Part shown: piece after piece, positions 6,244 through 13,064 of the stretch
Numbering within the stretch: position 1 is the stretch's first letter
Layout: each line of letters starts with the position of its first letter
Source: a virus
Direction: 5' to 3' (one strand)
DNA length: 31,980 nucleotides
IMG/VR virus record: IMGVR_UViG_3300031862_000763
Location: 1-31,980 of that record
The notes under the pieces: generated by a model
Database searches by the model: none
Seen by the model: the letters and a program-made list of their open reading frames with translations, nothing else
What the model was told of the DNA's origin: nothing
Translations under genes and position numbers: made by a program

Positions 6244-6328
6244 CAAGTGAGGCTAGGGTAGCTCCCGAAAGCTGCTTTTCTGAGAGCAGTTGCCTCACTT
6301 GAAACTTCTCAGAACACTATCAGAGGTG
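6244..6328 (+). ncRNA. Pseudoknotted HNH-leader RNA, copy 2
   Basis: Stem A is 10 bp here (6244-6253 with 6292-6301, core TGAGGC/GCCTCA). Inside are GGG/CCC (6256-6258 with 6264-6266), GAAA, and stem B CTGCT/AGCAG (6272-6276 with 6285-6289) with loop TTTCTGAG. Loop TCTGAG pairs with CTCAGA at 6308-6313. The loop has U where copies 1 and 3 have C, and both downstream targets (6308-6313 and TCAGA at 6320-6324) have A instead of G, so pairing is kept. GAGGTG at 6323-6328 is the ribosome binding site. Confidence 0.85.
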
Positions 6329-6381
6329 TGATTTAATGAGAGAAACCATCGTATTTAATGGAATAGCTTATCACAGATACC

Positions 6382-6389
6382 CCAATTCG
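6382..6389. repeat. Target-site duplication, left copy
   Basis: CCAATTCG directly precedes the left end of the insertion sequence. The same 8 bases follow its right end at 7559-7566. Removing the element and one copy restores the endonuclease reading frame. Confidence 0.9.
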
Positions 6390-6448
6390 GGTAGTCTACC
6401 GTAAACAAGTTTATATGCCTTCGTTGCATGATTTAATCGGGGAAAGCA

Positions 6449-6916
6449 ATGAAGACAGATCGATTAGCTTTAGCGGGTTCGTTTTGTTGGAATAGAGACT
6501 GTCCTGGCTATGGCAAAGTAGATCACGGAAACATAGTCCGGTATGGTCGGACTGACAAGGGCACGCAGCGTTTGAAATGCAAAATCTGTGGCAGAGTATT
6601 CGTAGGGAATAAAGGGACCATATTTTATGGCTTGCATCATAGCCCAAAAGAAATCCTAGAATGCCTGGCTATGCTTGCCGAAAGGAACAGTCTGGCAGCC
6701 ATCCATAGAATAAAAGGGATAAAAGAAGAAACAATTGTGGATTGGCTCCGCAAAGCGGCAAATCATGCTGAAGAGATTGAGGCACTGCTTCTGGCTAACC
6801 ACCATCTAACCCGTGTCCAGCTCGATGCCATGTGGACCTACGTAGGTCACAAGGGGGAAAAAGTAACCATCCCGAGGAGCCCGATCGAGGCACATTCTGG
6901 CGAGGCACTGCAATAG
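6449..6916 (+). CDS. IS1-family transposase, first frame (InsA-like)
   Basis: 155 residues. A zinc-finger-like start (CWNRDCPGYG then LKCKICGRVFVGNKGT) is followed by a helix-turn-helix region (SLAAIHRIKGIKEETIVDWL), as in InsA proteins that bind the element ends. The frame also includes the first catalytic Asp in QLDAMWTYVGHKG and then ends 23 residues later. The remaining catalytic residues are in the -1 frame starting near 6856, so a full transposase needs a frameshift. Without it this product would be a DNA-binding repressor. Confidence 0.85.
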   Translation: MKTDRLALAGSFCWNRDCPGYGKVDHGNIVRYGRTDKGTQRLKCKICGRVFVGNKGTIFYGLHHSPKEILECLAMLAERNSLAAIHRIKGIKEETIVDWLRKAANHAEEIEALLLANHHLTRVQLDAMWTYVGHKGEKVTIPRSPIEAHSGEALQ

Positions 6917-7545
6917 ACGTTGATACGAGGCTGAGAGTGGGACGTGCAATAGGAAAGAATGAGGAAGAAGTCGCAGCGGTTATGATGTTGCAAATAAAAG
7001 ATCGCTGCAACCCCATTGAACCCCCTGCAATATCGAGCGACGGAAACGACAGTTATCCTGAAGCAATGCTTGAAACCTGGGGAAAGTTGCCTGAATACAC
7101 TGGTAGAGGAAGGCCTCCAATACGCAAACAACCGCAGCCTGGTTGGAAATGCCTTCAAGTGACGAAGCATCGATCTGGTGGCAGGTTGATCCGCGTCACT
7201 CACAGAGTAGTTTATGGAGATCCTAACGAGGTGCCAAATTTTATGGGCTTGAATACGGCCTACGTCGAAAGGACGAATCTAACTTCGCGGCAAATGAATG
7301 GACGAATGGTTCGAAAGACCCTATCATTCTCTAAAGAGGAGAAGATGCTGAAAGCTTCTTGTTCCTTGGAGGATGCGGTCTATAACTTTGCGAGACCTGT
7401 TAAATCCTTACGAAAAGAAGCTAATAGTGATCAGCGACGATGGGAGCACAGATCTCCTGCCATGGCAGCTGGTATAACCGATCATATCTGGACAATTGAC
7501 GAAATTATGATGATGTTAGTGGTTCCTGAAGAGAACAACGCATAA
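6832..7545 (+). CDS. IS1-family transposase, second frame (InsB-like, made by -1 frameshift)
   Basis: The frame is open from about 6832, but the conserved part begins near GTAIDVDTRLRVGRAIGK. It carries the second catalytic Asp (SSDGNDSYPEAM) and the final Glu region (NLTSRQMNGRMVRKTLSFSK then E). At 6853-6863 the sequence is five G then five A then G. Slipping back by one base on AAA there joins VGHKGEK to SNHPEEP and gives one transposase of about 365 residues. The ATG at 6832 is probably not used as a start. Confidence 0.8.
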   Translation: MDLRRSQGGKSNHPEEPDRGTFWRGTAIDVDTRLRVGRAIGKNEEEVAAVMMLQIKDRCNPIEPPAISSDGNDSYPEAMLETWGKLPEYTGRGRPPIRKQPQPGWKCLQVTKHRSGGRLIRVTHRVVYGDPNEVPNFMGLNTAYVERTNLTSRQMNGRMVRKTLSFSKEEKMLKASCSLEDAVYNFARPVKSLRKEANSDQRRWEHRSPAMAAGITDHIWTIDEIMMMLVVPEENNA

Positions 7546-7558
7546 TGGGGTGACTACC

Positions 7559-7566
7559 CCAATTCG
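7559..7566. repeat. Target-site duplication, right copy
   Basis: CCAATTCG directly follows GACTACC, the right end of the insertion sequence, and matches the left copy exactly. Confidence 0.9.
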
Positions 7567-7943
7567 AAGTCACAAACAAATTGTGTATATTTCACAGGAT
7601 CGATCGACGGAAAAACCGTAAGACTTCACCAAGAAATCTTCAAACAGCATCACGGCGACATTCCAGTCGGACATCATGTACATCATAAAGATGGAAATCC
7701 TCTGAACAATTCAATAGAAAATCTCGTCTTGTCTTCAGAGCACGATCACCATTCTTATCACACCATAGAAAACGCGGACAGTCTATACAAAGGCAAGAAA
7801 GCCTTTTGGAATAAACAAAAATATCGCGAAGTTGTGTGCTTGGAATGTGGCAAAAGATATCAAACTCGCTCAACCAGAGACGCAAAATTCTGCTCATCGA
7901 ATTGCTGGAACAGATCTCACGCTAAATCGAAAAGGAAACCGGG

Positions 7944-8171
7944 TTGATTAATATTCTATGCGTCATATGCGGCCAGGATATCTCCGAGCTCAGGCAAAAG
8001 CCCGTGCCCATTGCTCGACTGGAATTCCGCCCCTACATCGGCCAGCAGGAACCCGGCCAGGACAACCTCTCAGGGCTGGAGGCCTGCCAGGAATGCTACG
8101 AAAGTGTGCTGAAGAACCGCTCCAAGGCCATCGCCCAATACGGAAAGATCAAGGATACTGATGCTCACTGA
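7944..8171 (+). CDS. Four-cysteine zinc-ribbon protein
   Basis: 75 residues with CVIC (C6, C9) and CQEC (C48, C51), a likely zinc ribbon. It begins at a TTG overlapping the stop codon of the HNH gene, an unusual arrangement suggesting that the module replaced the original ATG (see the stub at 6184). It ends 11 bases into the portal gene, so it belongs to the head operon. Its function is unknown; a small protein between terminase and portal may help packaging. Confidence 0.65.
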   Translation: MINILCVICGQDISELRQKPVPIARLEFRPYIGQQEPGQDNLSGLEACQECYESVLKNRSKAIAQYGKIKDTDAH

Positions 8172-9540
8172 TTTATCGTGGATATCAAAGGCCCGACCCT
8201 GGCCTCCAGAGGATCAGGATGAGGCCAGCCGGCTCAAAGAGCACGCCTTCAACCGCCAGGTCTACAATAATCAGCATGAGGTCTTCAGCAAATACGCCGC
8301 CTATCTGCAGGACAAGGCAGACGATGATAAGAAAATCCCCATCATCCTCGGCTGGGGCGAGAAGGCCACAACTAATTATATAAATCTCTGCATAGGTGAG
8401 CCGTTAGATGTCGAAATAGACAACGTGGACTCAGTCGAGGAACGTCCAGATGAAGAGGTCCTGATTGATGTCTCACGATACGGCATAGGCCTCTATGAGC
8501 CGACCCAAGAAGGCATCATGGCTCAGAACCCGGAAAACTGCTACATGGTTACAGGTCTGGGCAATTTCCGAAAGGTCACAGCATATGTATTCTTCCGCAC
8601 GTTCAAGGTTGAAAAGCTGGAGTATGTCAAGCTCACGATCCATGGCAAGGGCTTCATACAGCATCTTATCTATGAAATTGCCAATGGGAAGCTCGGAGAT
8701 CGTCAGGATCTGAAAAGGTTTGTACCGTTCGCAGATCTGAAGGTCGATGCCGAGGGCAAGCAGAGTACCGGCGTCGATGACATTCTGATAGTCCGGGTCG
8801 ACAATGCGCTCAGCTCGGAGAGGCGCTATGGCCGATCTGACTATACGCCTTCCGTGGTCTCGCTGATCGAAGCTCTGGAGTTGGCATTTTCCCGGCGAGA
8901 GGAAGTCCTGGCGAAGTTTGCCCGGCCGGTGTTCATGGCACCGGAGAGCGCTTTCAATCATTTCAATCATGCCAAGCAGGTTTGGGAGATCCGGCTCGAT
9001 GCTCCCCTGATGGTCGAGCCCGGCAGCATGGAAGCAAAGTATCTTACCTGGCAGGCCGAACTCGGTGCTGTCGAGAACGCCATCAAGGACAAGATGGATC
9101 AGCTTCTCTACATGCTCGACCTGGTGAAGCAGGAGGAGCTCGGCACCGCTCAGAGCGGCACAGCCCTGGCATTCAGGCTGATCCCGACGACCTCTCGGGT
9201 GCGCAAGTTCGCCAACAGTCTGAAGAAGGCCATCCCGAAGGTCCTGAGCCTCAAGAGCAAACTCGATGTCGCTCTAAAGGTTGAAGGCGCAATAGCTTTT
9301 GAGCCTGAAGCGGTTTCGGTGGTGCCACAGGACGGCATCCCCAGAGATCCCCTGCAGACGGCCACATGGGCGACGATGGCCTTTTCAACGCAGGGCATGA
9401 GCCTGGAGACTTACGTCTCGCTGACTCAGGGCCTGGAGCCGGATAGCGACGCTCTGATGGCCGAGGTGGCCAGGATCAAAGGCGCACAGCCAGCCGCGCC
9501 AGCGGCACCGACGATAGAGCTGCCACCGCTTGGACAATGA
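8161..9540 (+). CDS. Portal protein (SPP1 gp6-like)
   Basis: 459 residues, the usual size for this family. Position after terminase, the segment SSERRYGRSDYTPSVVSLIE, the long helical part (AELGAVENAIKDKMDQLLYM) and SGTALAFRLIPTTSRVRKFA followed by a helix all match SPP1-type portals. The Pro/Ala-rich tail (AQPAAPAAPTIELPPLGQ) is probably disordered. Portals form the dodecameric ring at one capsid vertex through which DNA enters and leaves and to which the tail joins. The ATG at 8161 overlaps the preceding gene. Confidence 0.85.
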   Translation: MLTDLSWISKARPWPPEDQDEASRLKEHAFNRQVYNNQHEVFSKYAAYLQDKADDDKKIPIILGWGEKATTNYINLCIGEPLDVEIDNVDSVEERPDEEVLIDVSRYGIGLYEPTQEGIMAQNPENCYMVTGLGNFRKVTAYVFFRTFKVEKLEYVKLTIHGKGFIQHLIYEIANGKLGDRQDLKRFVPFADLKVDAEGKQSTGVDDILIVRVDNALSSERRYGRSDYTPSVVSLIEALELAFSRREEVLAKFARPVFMAPESAFNHFNHAKQVWEIRLDAPLMVEPGSMEAKYLTWQAELGAVENAIKDKMDQLLYMLDLVKQEELGTAQSGTALAFRLIPTTSRVRKFANSLKKAIPKVLSLKSKLDVALKVEGAIAFEPEAVSVVPQDGIPRDPLQTATWATMAFSTQGMSLETYVSLTQGLEPDSDALMAEVARIKGAQPAAPAAPTIELPPLGQ

Positions 9541-9600
9541 GGATAATTTCTCAAGGGAGCTCCTGGGGAACGAGAGCTCAAATTAGCACAAAAGGATAAC

Positions 9601-10494
9601 ATGGCTGATTCTCCGCTCTCCGACGCTCAGGCCCAGCGGCTCATCAAGCTCTACGATGAAGCCGAGAAGGAGATCCTGAAGGAGTGCAACCGGCTGCTCC
9701 TAAAGAATCCCGAAAGCTACAGTATGGCCTGGCAGAAGACCATCCTCCAGCGAGTTCAGCAGATCCGGGCCGATCTCCTGGCCGGATCGAGGACCTGGTG
9801 CCAGGAAGCCATCCCGGCCAGCTACATGAAGGGCGTGGCCTGGGCCGATGCGGACCCTCTGGCCGGGAACAAGGTCCTCGCTGGCTTCGGTCAAATTCAT
9901 CAACAGGCTGCGCAAGTGCTGGCAGAGAATACGTACAGCCGCTTCATTGGCGTAGATCAGATTGTAGGCCGCCAGGTGGACGATCTTTTCCGATCCGTGG
10001 CCCTGGAGAATATCAAGGGCTCTGTGATTGGCTATGAGACGACCGCCAAGGCGGCCAGAAGGATCCGGGAGGACCTGGCGGAGCGCGGAATTACAGGCTT
10101 TCGTGATAGGGCGGGGCGAGATTGGAGTCTATCTCGCTATGCGAAGGTGGCCGCCCAGGAATCCACTAATCAAAGCTTCCGGCAAGGCACCCTAAACCGC
10201 TTCCAGGAGAATGGGCATGATCTCGTTCGCCTCTCCAGCCATTCGGGGAGTTGTAAGCAATGCCAGCAATTTGAGGGCCGGACGTTCAGCTTGTCGGGTA
10301 ATGACACAGAGTACCCCTCGCTCGATGAAGCGCGAGCGGGTGGCGTGTTTCATGTGGGCTGCCTGCACACGATCTCTCTCGCACCCGAGGAAAAGGACCG
10401 CTTCATAGGGCGGCTGCATGGGGCGGAGGGCGAGGAAACGAGACAGATCGAGATAGATAGGTTGGCGGCGGCATATGCCCGCGAGCATTCATAG
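9601..10494 (+). CDS. Minor head protein (SPP1 gp7 / phage minor capsid type)
   Basis: 297 residues. The central part (RYAKVAAQESTNQSFRQGTL then NRFQENGHDLVRLSSHSGSC) and the C-x2-C pair (CKQC) followed by FEGRTFSLSG and GVFHVGCLHTISL form the conserved C-terminal domain of minor capsid/head morphogenesis proteins found next to portals. These proteins sit inside the head near the portal and may be ejected with DNA. AGGAT precedes the ATG. The upstream 60-bp gap contains a short GAGCTC inverted repeat. Confidence 0.85.
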   Translation: MADSPLSDAQAQRLIKLYDEAEKEILKECNRLLLKNPESYSMAWQKTILQRVQQIRADLLAGSRTWCQEAIPASYMKGVAWADADPLAGNKVLAGFGQIHQQAAQVLAENTYSRFIGVDQIVGRQVDDLFRSVALENIKGSVIGYETTAKAARRIREDLAERGITGFRDRAGRDWSLSRYAKVAAQESTNQSFRQGTLNRFQENGHDLVRLSSHSGSCKQCQQFEGRTFSLSGNDTEYPSLDEARAGGVFHVGCLHTISLAPEEKDRFIGRLHGAEGEETRQIEIDRLAAAYAREHS

Positions 10495-10496
10495 TT

Positions 10497-10590
10497 ATGT
10501 GGCCGGAAACCAGCGGTTCCCCTGTGCTCAGCCGGGAATGCACCGAACGTCCTTAGGGCCTTGTAGGTGGCGGAGATGAGACGGCCACAT
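10497..10590 (+). ncRNA. Candidate multi-stem RNA between minor head and scaffold genes
   Basis: A perfect 9-bp stem (ATGTGGCCG at 10497-10505 with CGGCCACAT at 10582-10590) closes a 76-nt segment. Inside are TTCCC/GGGAA (10517-10521 with 10534-10538) and a weaker CACC/GGTG (10541-10544 with 10566-10569), together resembling a three-way junction. It begins three bases after the upstream stop codon in a gene-free stretch. Only one copy is present, so there is no covariation support. Confidence 0.45.
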
Positions 10591-10621
10591 TTCACAATCA
10601 TCTTTTCACAAGAACAGCCAA

Positions 10622-10643
10622 CGCCGGGCTTGATCGGCGGGAG
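10622..10643 (+). promoter_or_regulatory. Hairpin overlapping scaffold ribosome binding site
   Basis: CGCCG/CGGCG (10622-10626 with 10635-10639) closes an 8-nt loop. The ribosome binding site GGGAG (10639-10643) touches the 3' arm and the ATG follows at 10652. Folding could reduce initiation at the scaffold gene. Confidence 0.4.
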
Positions 10644-10651
10644 ATATTTCT

Positions 10652-11335
10652 ATGGCAGGTAACCCAGCAACAGCGCCTACGCCTGGCGCTAACCAACAGG
10701 CGGGTAACACTCCGACGCCGGGACAGGACCCACAGTCGGGAGACAACCAACAGCAACAGCAGACACCGGCTGCAACTCCGGGGATTCAGCAACATCAGCC
10801 AGCTCCGTTCATTATGAACCAGGAGCAATTCAATCAGCGTTGGGCTGAAAAGCACGCAGACATCGAGAAAGATCTTGGCATGCCCCTCAAGGACGCCAAG
10901 GCCCTGATCGAGTCCACCAAGAAGCCCCCAGCTCCAGCAACATCAACAGAGACGCTTACAGGGGCGGAACTTAGGATGGCAAAGATGGAAGCGCTCATGC
11001 TGGCCGGAGTGCCGTCCAAGAAGATACCTGGCCTTCTTTCAAGAGTTCAGGGGAAAAGCAAGGCAGACATCGAGGCGGATATCAAATTGATGGTGGCTGA
11101 TGGCTTCATTATCATCCAGGGGCCCAAGCCCGCTGCACAGCCTCAGCAGCAACAGCAGCAGATGCCGGCGACAACGCCCACCGCTGCTCAGGGTGCAGGG
11201 AACACCGGCGTACCTGCTTCTGGAGAAAAGACATTCACAGAATCGCAGATTGCCGCAATGTCTCCAGAGGAGTATGAGAAAAATCGCGATGCGATTTTCA
11301 AGGCCATGGAGGCGGGGGCGATCAAGAAAGGTTGA
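10652..11335 (+). CDS. Scaffold protein
   Basis: 227 residues, low complexity. The N-terminus is rich in Pro, Gln, Gly and Thr, a predicted helical middle (QFNQRWAEKHADIEKDLGMP; AELRMAKMEALMLAGV) follows, then another Gln/Pro/Ala linker and a helical C-terminus (ESQIAAMSPEEYEKNRDAIF). This composition and the position directly before the major capsid gene fit head scaffolds, which direct shell assembly and then leave. The C-terminal helices are the usual coat-binding part. Confidence 0.75.
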   Translation: MAGNPATAPTPGANQQAGNTPTPGQDPQSGDNQQQQQTPAATPGIQQHQPAPFIMNQEQFNQRWAEKHADIEKDLGMPLKDAKALIESTKKPPAPATSTETLTGAELRMAKMEALMLAGVPSKKIPGLLSRVQGKSKADIEADIKLMVADGFIIIQGPKPAAQPQQQQQQMPATTPTAAQGAGNTGVPASGEKTFTESQIAAMSPEEYEKNRDAIFKAMEAGAIKKG

Positions 11336-11341
11336 TTTTAG

Positions 11342-12220
11342 ATGACTCTAAGCAATTTCATCCCATCAATATGGGTAAACGAGGTTCAGAGGAACCTTGA
11401 GAAGTACCTGGTTTACGCCCAGGTTGGTATCGTTAATCGCAACTACGAAGGTGAGATCACCGGTGCTGGAGACACCGTAAAGATCAATGGCATCGGGCCG
11501 GTGACTGTTCACAAGTACAAGAAGAATACTGATCTTCCCGATCCCGAAACCCTGACCGATGCTCAGAAGACTCTTCCGATCGATCAGCAGGACGATTTCA
11601 ACTTCCAGGTGGACGACATAGATGCCATGCAGACCAAGCCAAAGGTGATGGCAGCCGCCATGCTGGAAGCATCCTATGCCCTCAAGGACGGTGTTGATCA
11701 GTACATAGCGAGCCTCTACACCGATGCCAGCGCCGCCAACCTGATCGGCTCAGATGCAACCCCCAAAGTTCCCAACAACGTTGAGAACGATGCCCAGAAC
11801 TGCTATAATCTGCTGGTGGACAGCGCTGTCAAGCTCACCAAATCCCGTGTGCCCATAGAGGGCAGGTTCGTAATCGTTCCACCTGAGTATTATGGCCTGC
11901 TCCTCAAAGAGAAGCGGTTCATAGACTATTCGAAGGCGGGGACCACCGCCGGACTCAGGAATGGTGAGGTGGGCATGGCAGCTGGTTTCCAGGTCTTGCA
12001 GAGCCATAACGTGCCATGCACGACTGCGGGTGATGGAGCACAGTCCAAGTTCAAGATTCTCTTCGGCACCTCCAGGGCCATCACCTTCGCCAATCAGATT
12101 GCTAAGATCGAGCCCTACCGGATGGAGAAGAGGTTTGCCGATGCCGTCAAGGGCCTGAACGTGTACGGCGCAAAGGTCGCTAGGCCCGAGGCGCTGGGTG
12201 TTCTGACCTGTAATGTGTGA
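11342..12220 (+). CDS. Major capsid protein (HK97 fold, P22 coat-like)
   Basis: 292 residues. The start (MTLSNFIPSIWVNEVQRNLE), the early strand region (GAGDTVKINGIGPVTVHKYK), the helix with KPKVMAAAMLEASYALKDGV and the late segment RMEKRFADAVKGLNVYGAKV followed by ARPEALGV are typical of P22/gp5-like coat proteins. Size, position after the scaffold and high gene order conservation support the call. It builds the icosahedral shell. It is followed after 9 bases by the decoration-type gene. Confidence 0.88.
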   Translation: MTLSNFIPSIWVNEVQRNLEKYLVYAQVGIVNRNYEGEITGAGDTVKINGIGPVTVHKYKKNTDLPDPETLTDAQKTLPIDQQDDFNFQVDDIDAMQTKPKVMAAAMLEASYALKDGVDQYIASLYTDASAANLIGSDATPKVPNNVENDAQNCYNLLVDSAVKLTKSRVPIEGRFVIVPPEYYGLLLKEKRFIDYSKAGTTAGLRNGEVGMAAGFQVLQSHNVPCTTAGDGAQSKFKILFGTSRAITFANQIAKIEPYRMEKRFADAVKGLNVYGAKVARPEALGVLTCNV

Positions 12221-12229
12221 GGTGATGCG

Positions 12230-12640
12230 ATGAAGAAAATTCTTTCTATCCTTTTCGCCCTGATGCTCGTGGGCATGGCCGGCGCGGCTACTCAGATCAA
12301 CCAGTATAATCAGTCCTGGACGCTCACAACCAACAGCGGACCGGACATCTGGACTCCTGCCGCTACCAGCATGTATGTTTGGGCCGTGACTGGCGGAAAT
12401 CAGTATCTTGTGGTGAATACCACTGTAGACAGCGGCGAGAACGGCATTAACCTAACGGTGCAGTCGGGCGGCTTTTGGGGTGGCGCAGCTGGAAATGCTA
12501 CGGTCACTCTGGAGAAAAACAGGACCTATATTCTTGGGCCATTCGATCTCAGCCGCTTCAAGACCACTGGAGAAAAGATCCAGTTCGCCTTGAATGCCAC
12601 CAGAGGCAAGATGTTCTGCATCGGCGGGGTGAAGGGATAA
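12230..12640 (+). CDS. Decoration-type capsid protein with signal peptide and N-glycosylation sequons
   Basis: 136 residues. The N-terminus MKKILSILFALMLVGMAGAA is a classic Sec signal peptide: Lys pair, hydrophobic core and Ala-x-Ala-like end. The mature part is strand-rich, with QYLVVNTTV and NRTYILGPFDLSRF resembling small head-decoration domains in which a GPF motif closes the barrel. Six N-x-S/T sequons are present (N27, N63, N74, N89, N97, N122). GAGGTGAT precedes the ATG. A decoration protein that is exported and glycosylated would be unusual; a secreted or cell-surface role is the alternative. Confidence 0.65.
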   Translation: MKKILSILFALMLVGMAGAATQINQYNQSWTLTTNSGPDIWTPAATSMYVWAVTGGNQYLVVNTTVDSGENGINLTVQSGGFWGGAAGNATVTLEKNRTYILGPFDLSRFKTTGEKIQFALNATRGKMFCIGGVKG

Positions 12641-12798
12641 TGTGGTTCCGAAACAAGAATACTGGGGCCGAGTGGGATATCACCGACCCCAACACTCTGG
12701 CCAGAGTCAAGGCCGATCCCACGACCTATGAGGAGGTCAAGCCCGAAGAGCCCGCAAAGCCCGAAAAGAAGATCAGAGAACCGGATAAATCCGGCTGA
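12640..12798 (+). CDS. Small hypothetical head-region protein
   Basis: 52 residues. The first half (MWFRNKNTGAEWDITDPNTL) is strand-like and ends in a PTTYEEV segment. The second half is a charged Pro/Glu/Lys tail, probably disordered. Proteins of this size and design are frequent between capsid and connector genes of siphoviruses, but their role is not known. Its ATG overlaps the previous TAA. Confidence 0.6.
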   Translation: MWFRNKNTGAEWDITDPNTLARVKADPTTYEEVKPEEPAKPEKKIREPDKSG

Positions 12799-12819
12799 TC
12801 TTTATTTCTTTGTGAAATC

Positions 12820-12936
12820 ATGACCGACGTCGCCAACTCCTACATTATAACATTAGGGGAAGCTGACCAGATGGCCGTCACCAGGCCCAATTCTTCAGCC
12901 TGGACAGGCTCCGGGAAGGCCGCCATAAACACATAG
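12820..12936 (+). pseudogene. Stub of original head-tail connector start
   Basis: 38 codons beginning MTDVANSYIITLGEADQMAV and including an SSAW then GKAAINT segment, ending at TAG just before the HNH module. This is the typical start of head-tail connector proteins: a strand, 'leeAd', then Trp and a helix. The intact connector gene beyond the module (13858) begins with a diverged version (VYISLTDSKTWIAAHIKSTE, then W and DDAAKT). I infer that the module cut off this start and supplied a replacement. Confidence 0.65.
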
Positions 12937-12940
12937 CAGA

Positions 12941-12960
12941 GACACGACATATATAAATAG
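12941..12960 (+). promoter_or_regulatory. Conserved TATA promoter of HNH module 3
   Basis: This is the third copy of the conserved block. ATATAAATAG lies at 12951-12960 and the RNA stem TGAGGC starts 29 bases after its first base. Confidence 0.65.
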
Positions 12961-12979
12961 CATTGTCGCCAATGGCGAT

Positions 12980-13059
12980 TGAGGCTAGGGTAGCTCCCGA
13001 AAGCACCTTTTCCGAGAGGTGTTGCCTCATCTAACTATCTCGGAGCACTATCGGAGGTG
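12980..13059 (+). ncRNA. Pseudoknotted HNH-leader RNA, copy 3
   Basis: Stem A is TGAGGC/GCCTCA (12980-12985 with 13024-13029). GGG/CCC (12988-12990 with 12996-12998), GAAAG and stem B CACCT/AGGTG (13004-13008 with 13017-13021) with loop TTTCCGAG follow. Loop TCCGAG pairs with CTCGGA at 13039-13044. A second target TCGGA (13051-13055) runs into the ribosome binding site GGAGGTG (13053-13059). Stem B shares no sequence with copies 1 or 2, yet pairs perfectly. Confidence 0.85.
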
Positions 13060-13064
13060 CCAAA

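Larger units (their letters stand above)
6390..7558 (+). mobile_element. IS1-family insertion sequence (1169 bp)
   Basis: The element begins GGTAGTC and ends GACTACC, short terminal inverted repeats that continue imperfectly inward (TACC versus ACCCC). It is flanked by an 8-bp direct repeat, CCAATTCG (6382-6389 and 7559-7566). Inside are two overlapping reading frames with transposase motifs in a -1 arrangement, typical of the IS1 family. The perfect target duplication and otherwise undamaged host gene indicate a recent insertion. Confidence 0.9.
6336..7947 (+). pseudogene. HNH homing endonuclease of module 2, interrupted by IS1-family element
   Basis: The gene starts at ATG 6336, seven bases after GAGGTG, and runs 18 codons to 6389. 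It resumes in the same frame at 7567 and ends at TGA 7947. Joined, it gives 144 residues: an N-terminal part (FNGIAYHRYPNS), then GHHVHHKDGNPLNNSIENL, the His/Asn core of an HNH_3-type homing endonuclease, then CLECGKRYQTRSTRDAKFC, a zinc ribbon. Every domain is intact apart from the insertion. The 3' half could still be translated only from an internal start, so the enzyme is presumably inactive. Confidence 0.9.

Noticed and set aside
9541-9600. GAGCTC inverted repeat before the minor head gene as a terminator
   Set aside because: Six-base arms with an 11-nt loop and no T-run are too weak to support a call.
10497-10590. Hammerhead ribozyme in the scaffold leader
   Set aside because: A GAAAC is present, but the CUGAUGA core is absent and the stem order does not fit.
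12934-12936. TAG of the connector stub read as pyrrolysine
   Set aside because: Read-through would meet a second in-frame TAG at 12958-12960 within the promoter block, and the reading is not homologous to connectors.
5075-13059. HNH leaders as HEARO/OMEGA guide RNAs
   Set aside because: The associated proteins lack the RuvC-like domain of IscB, and the RNA fold and its link to the ribosome binding site differ.
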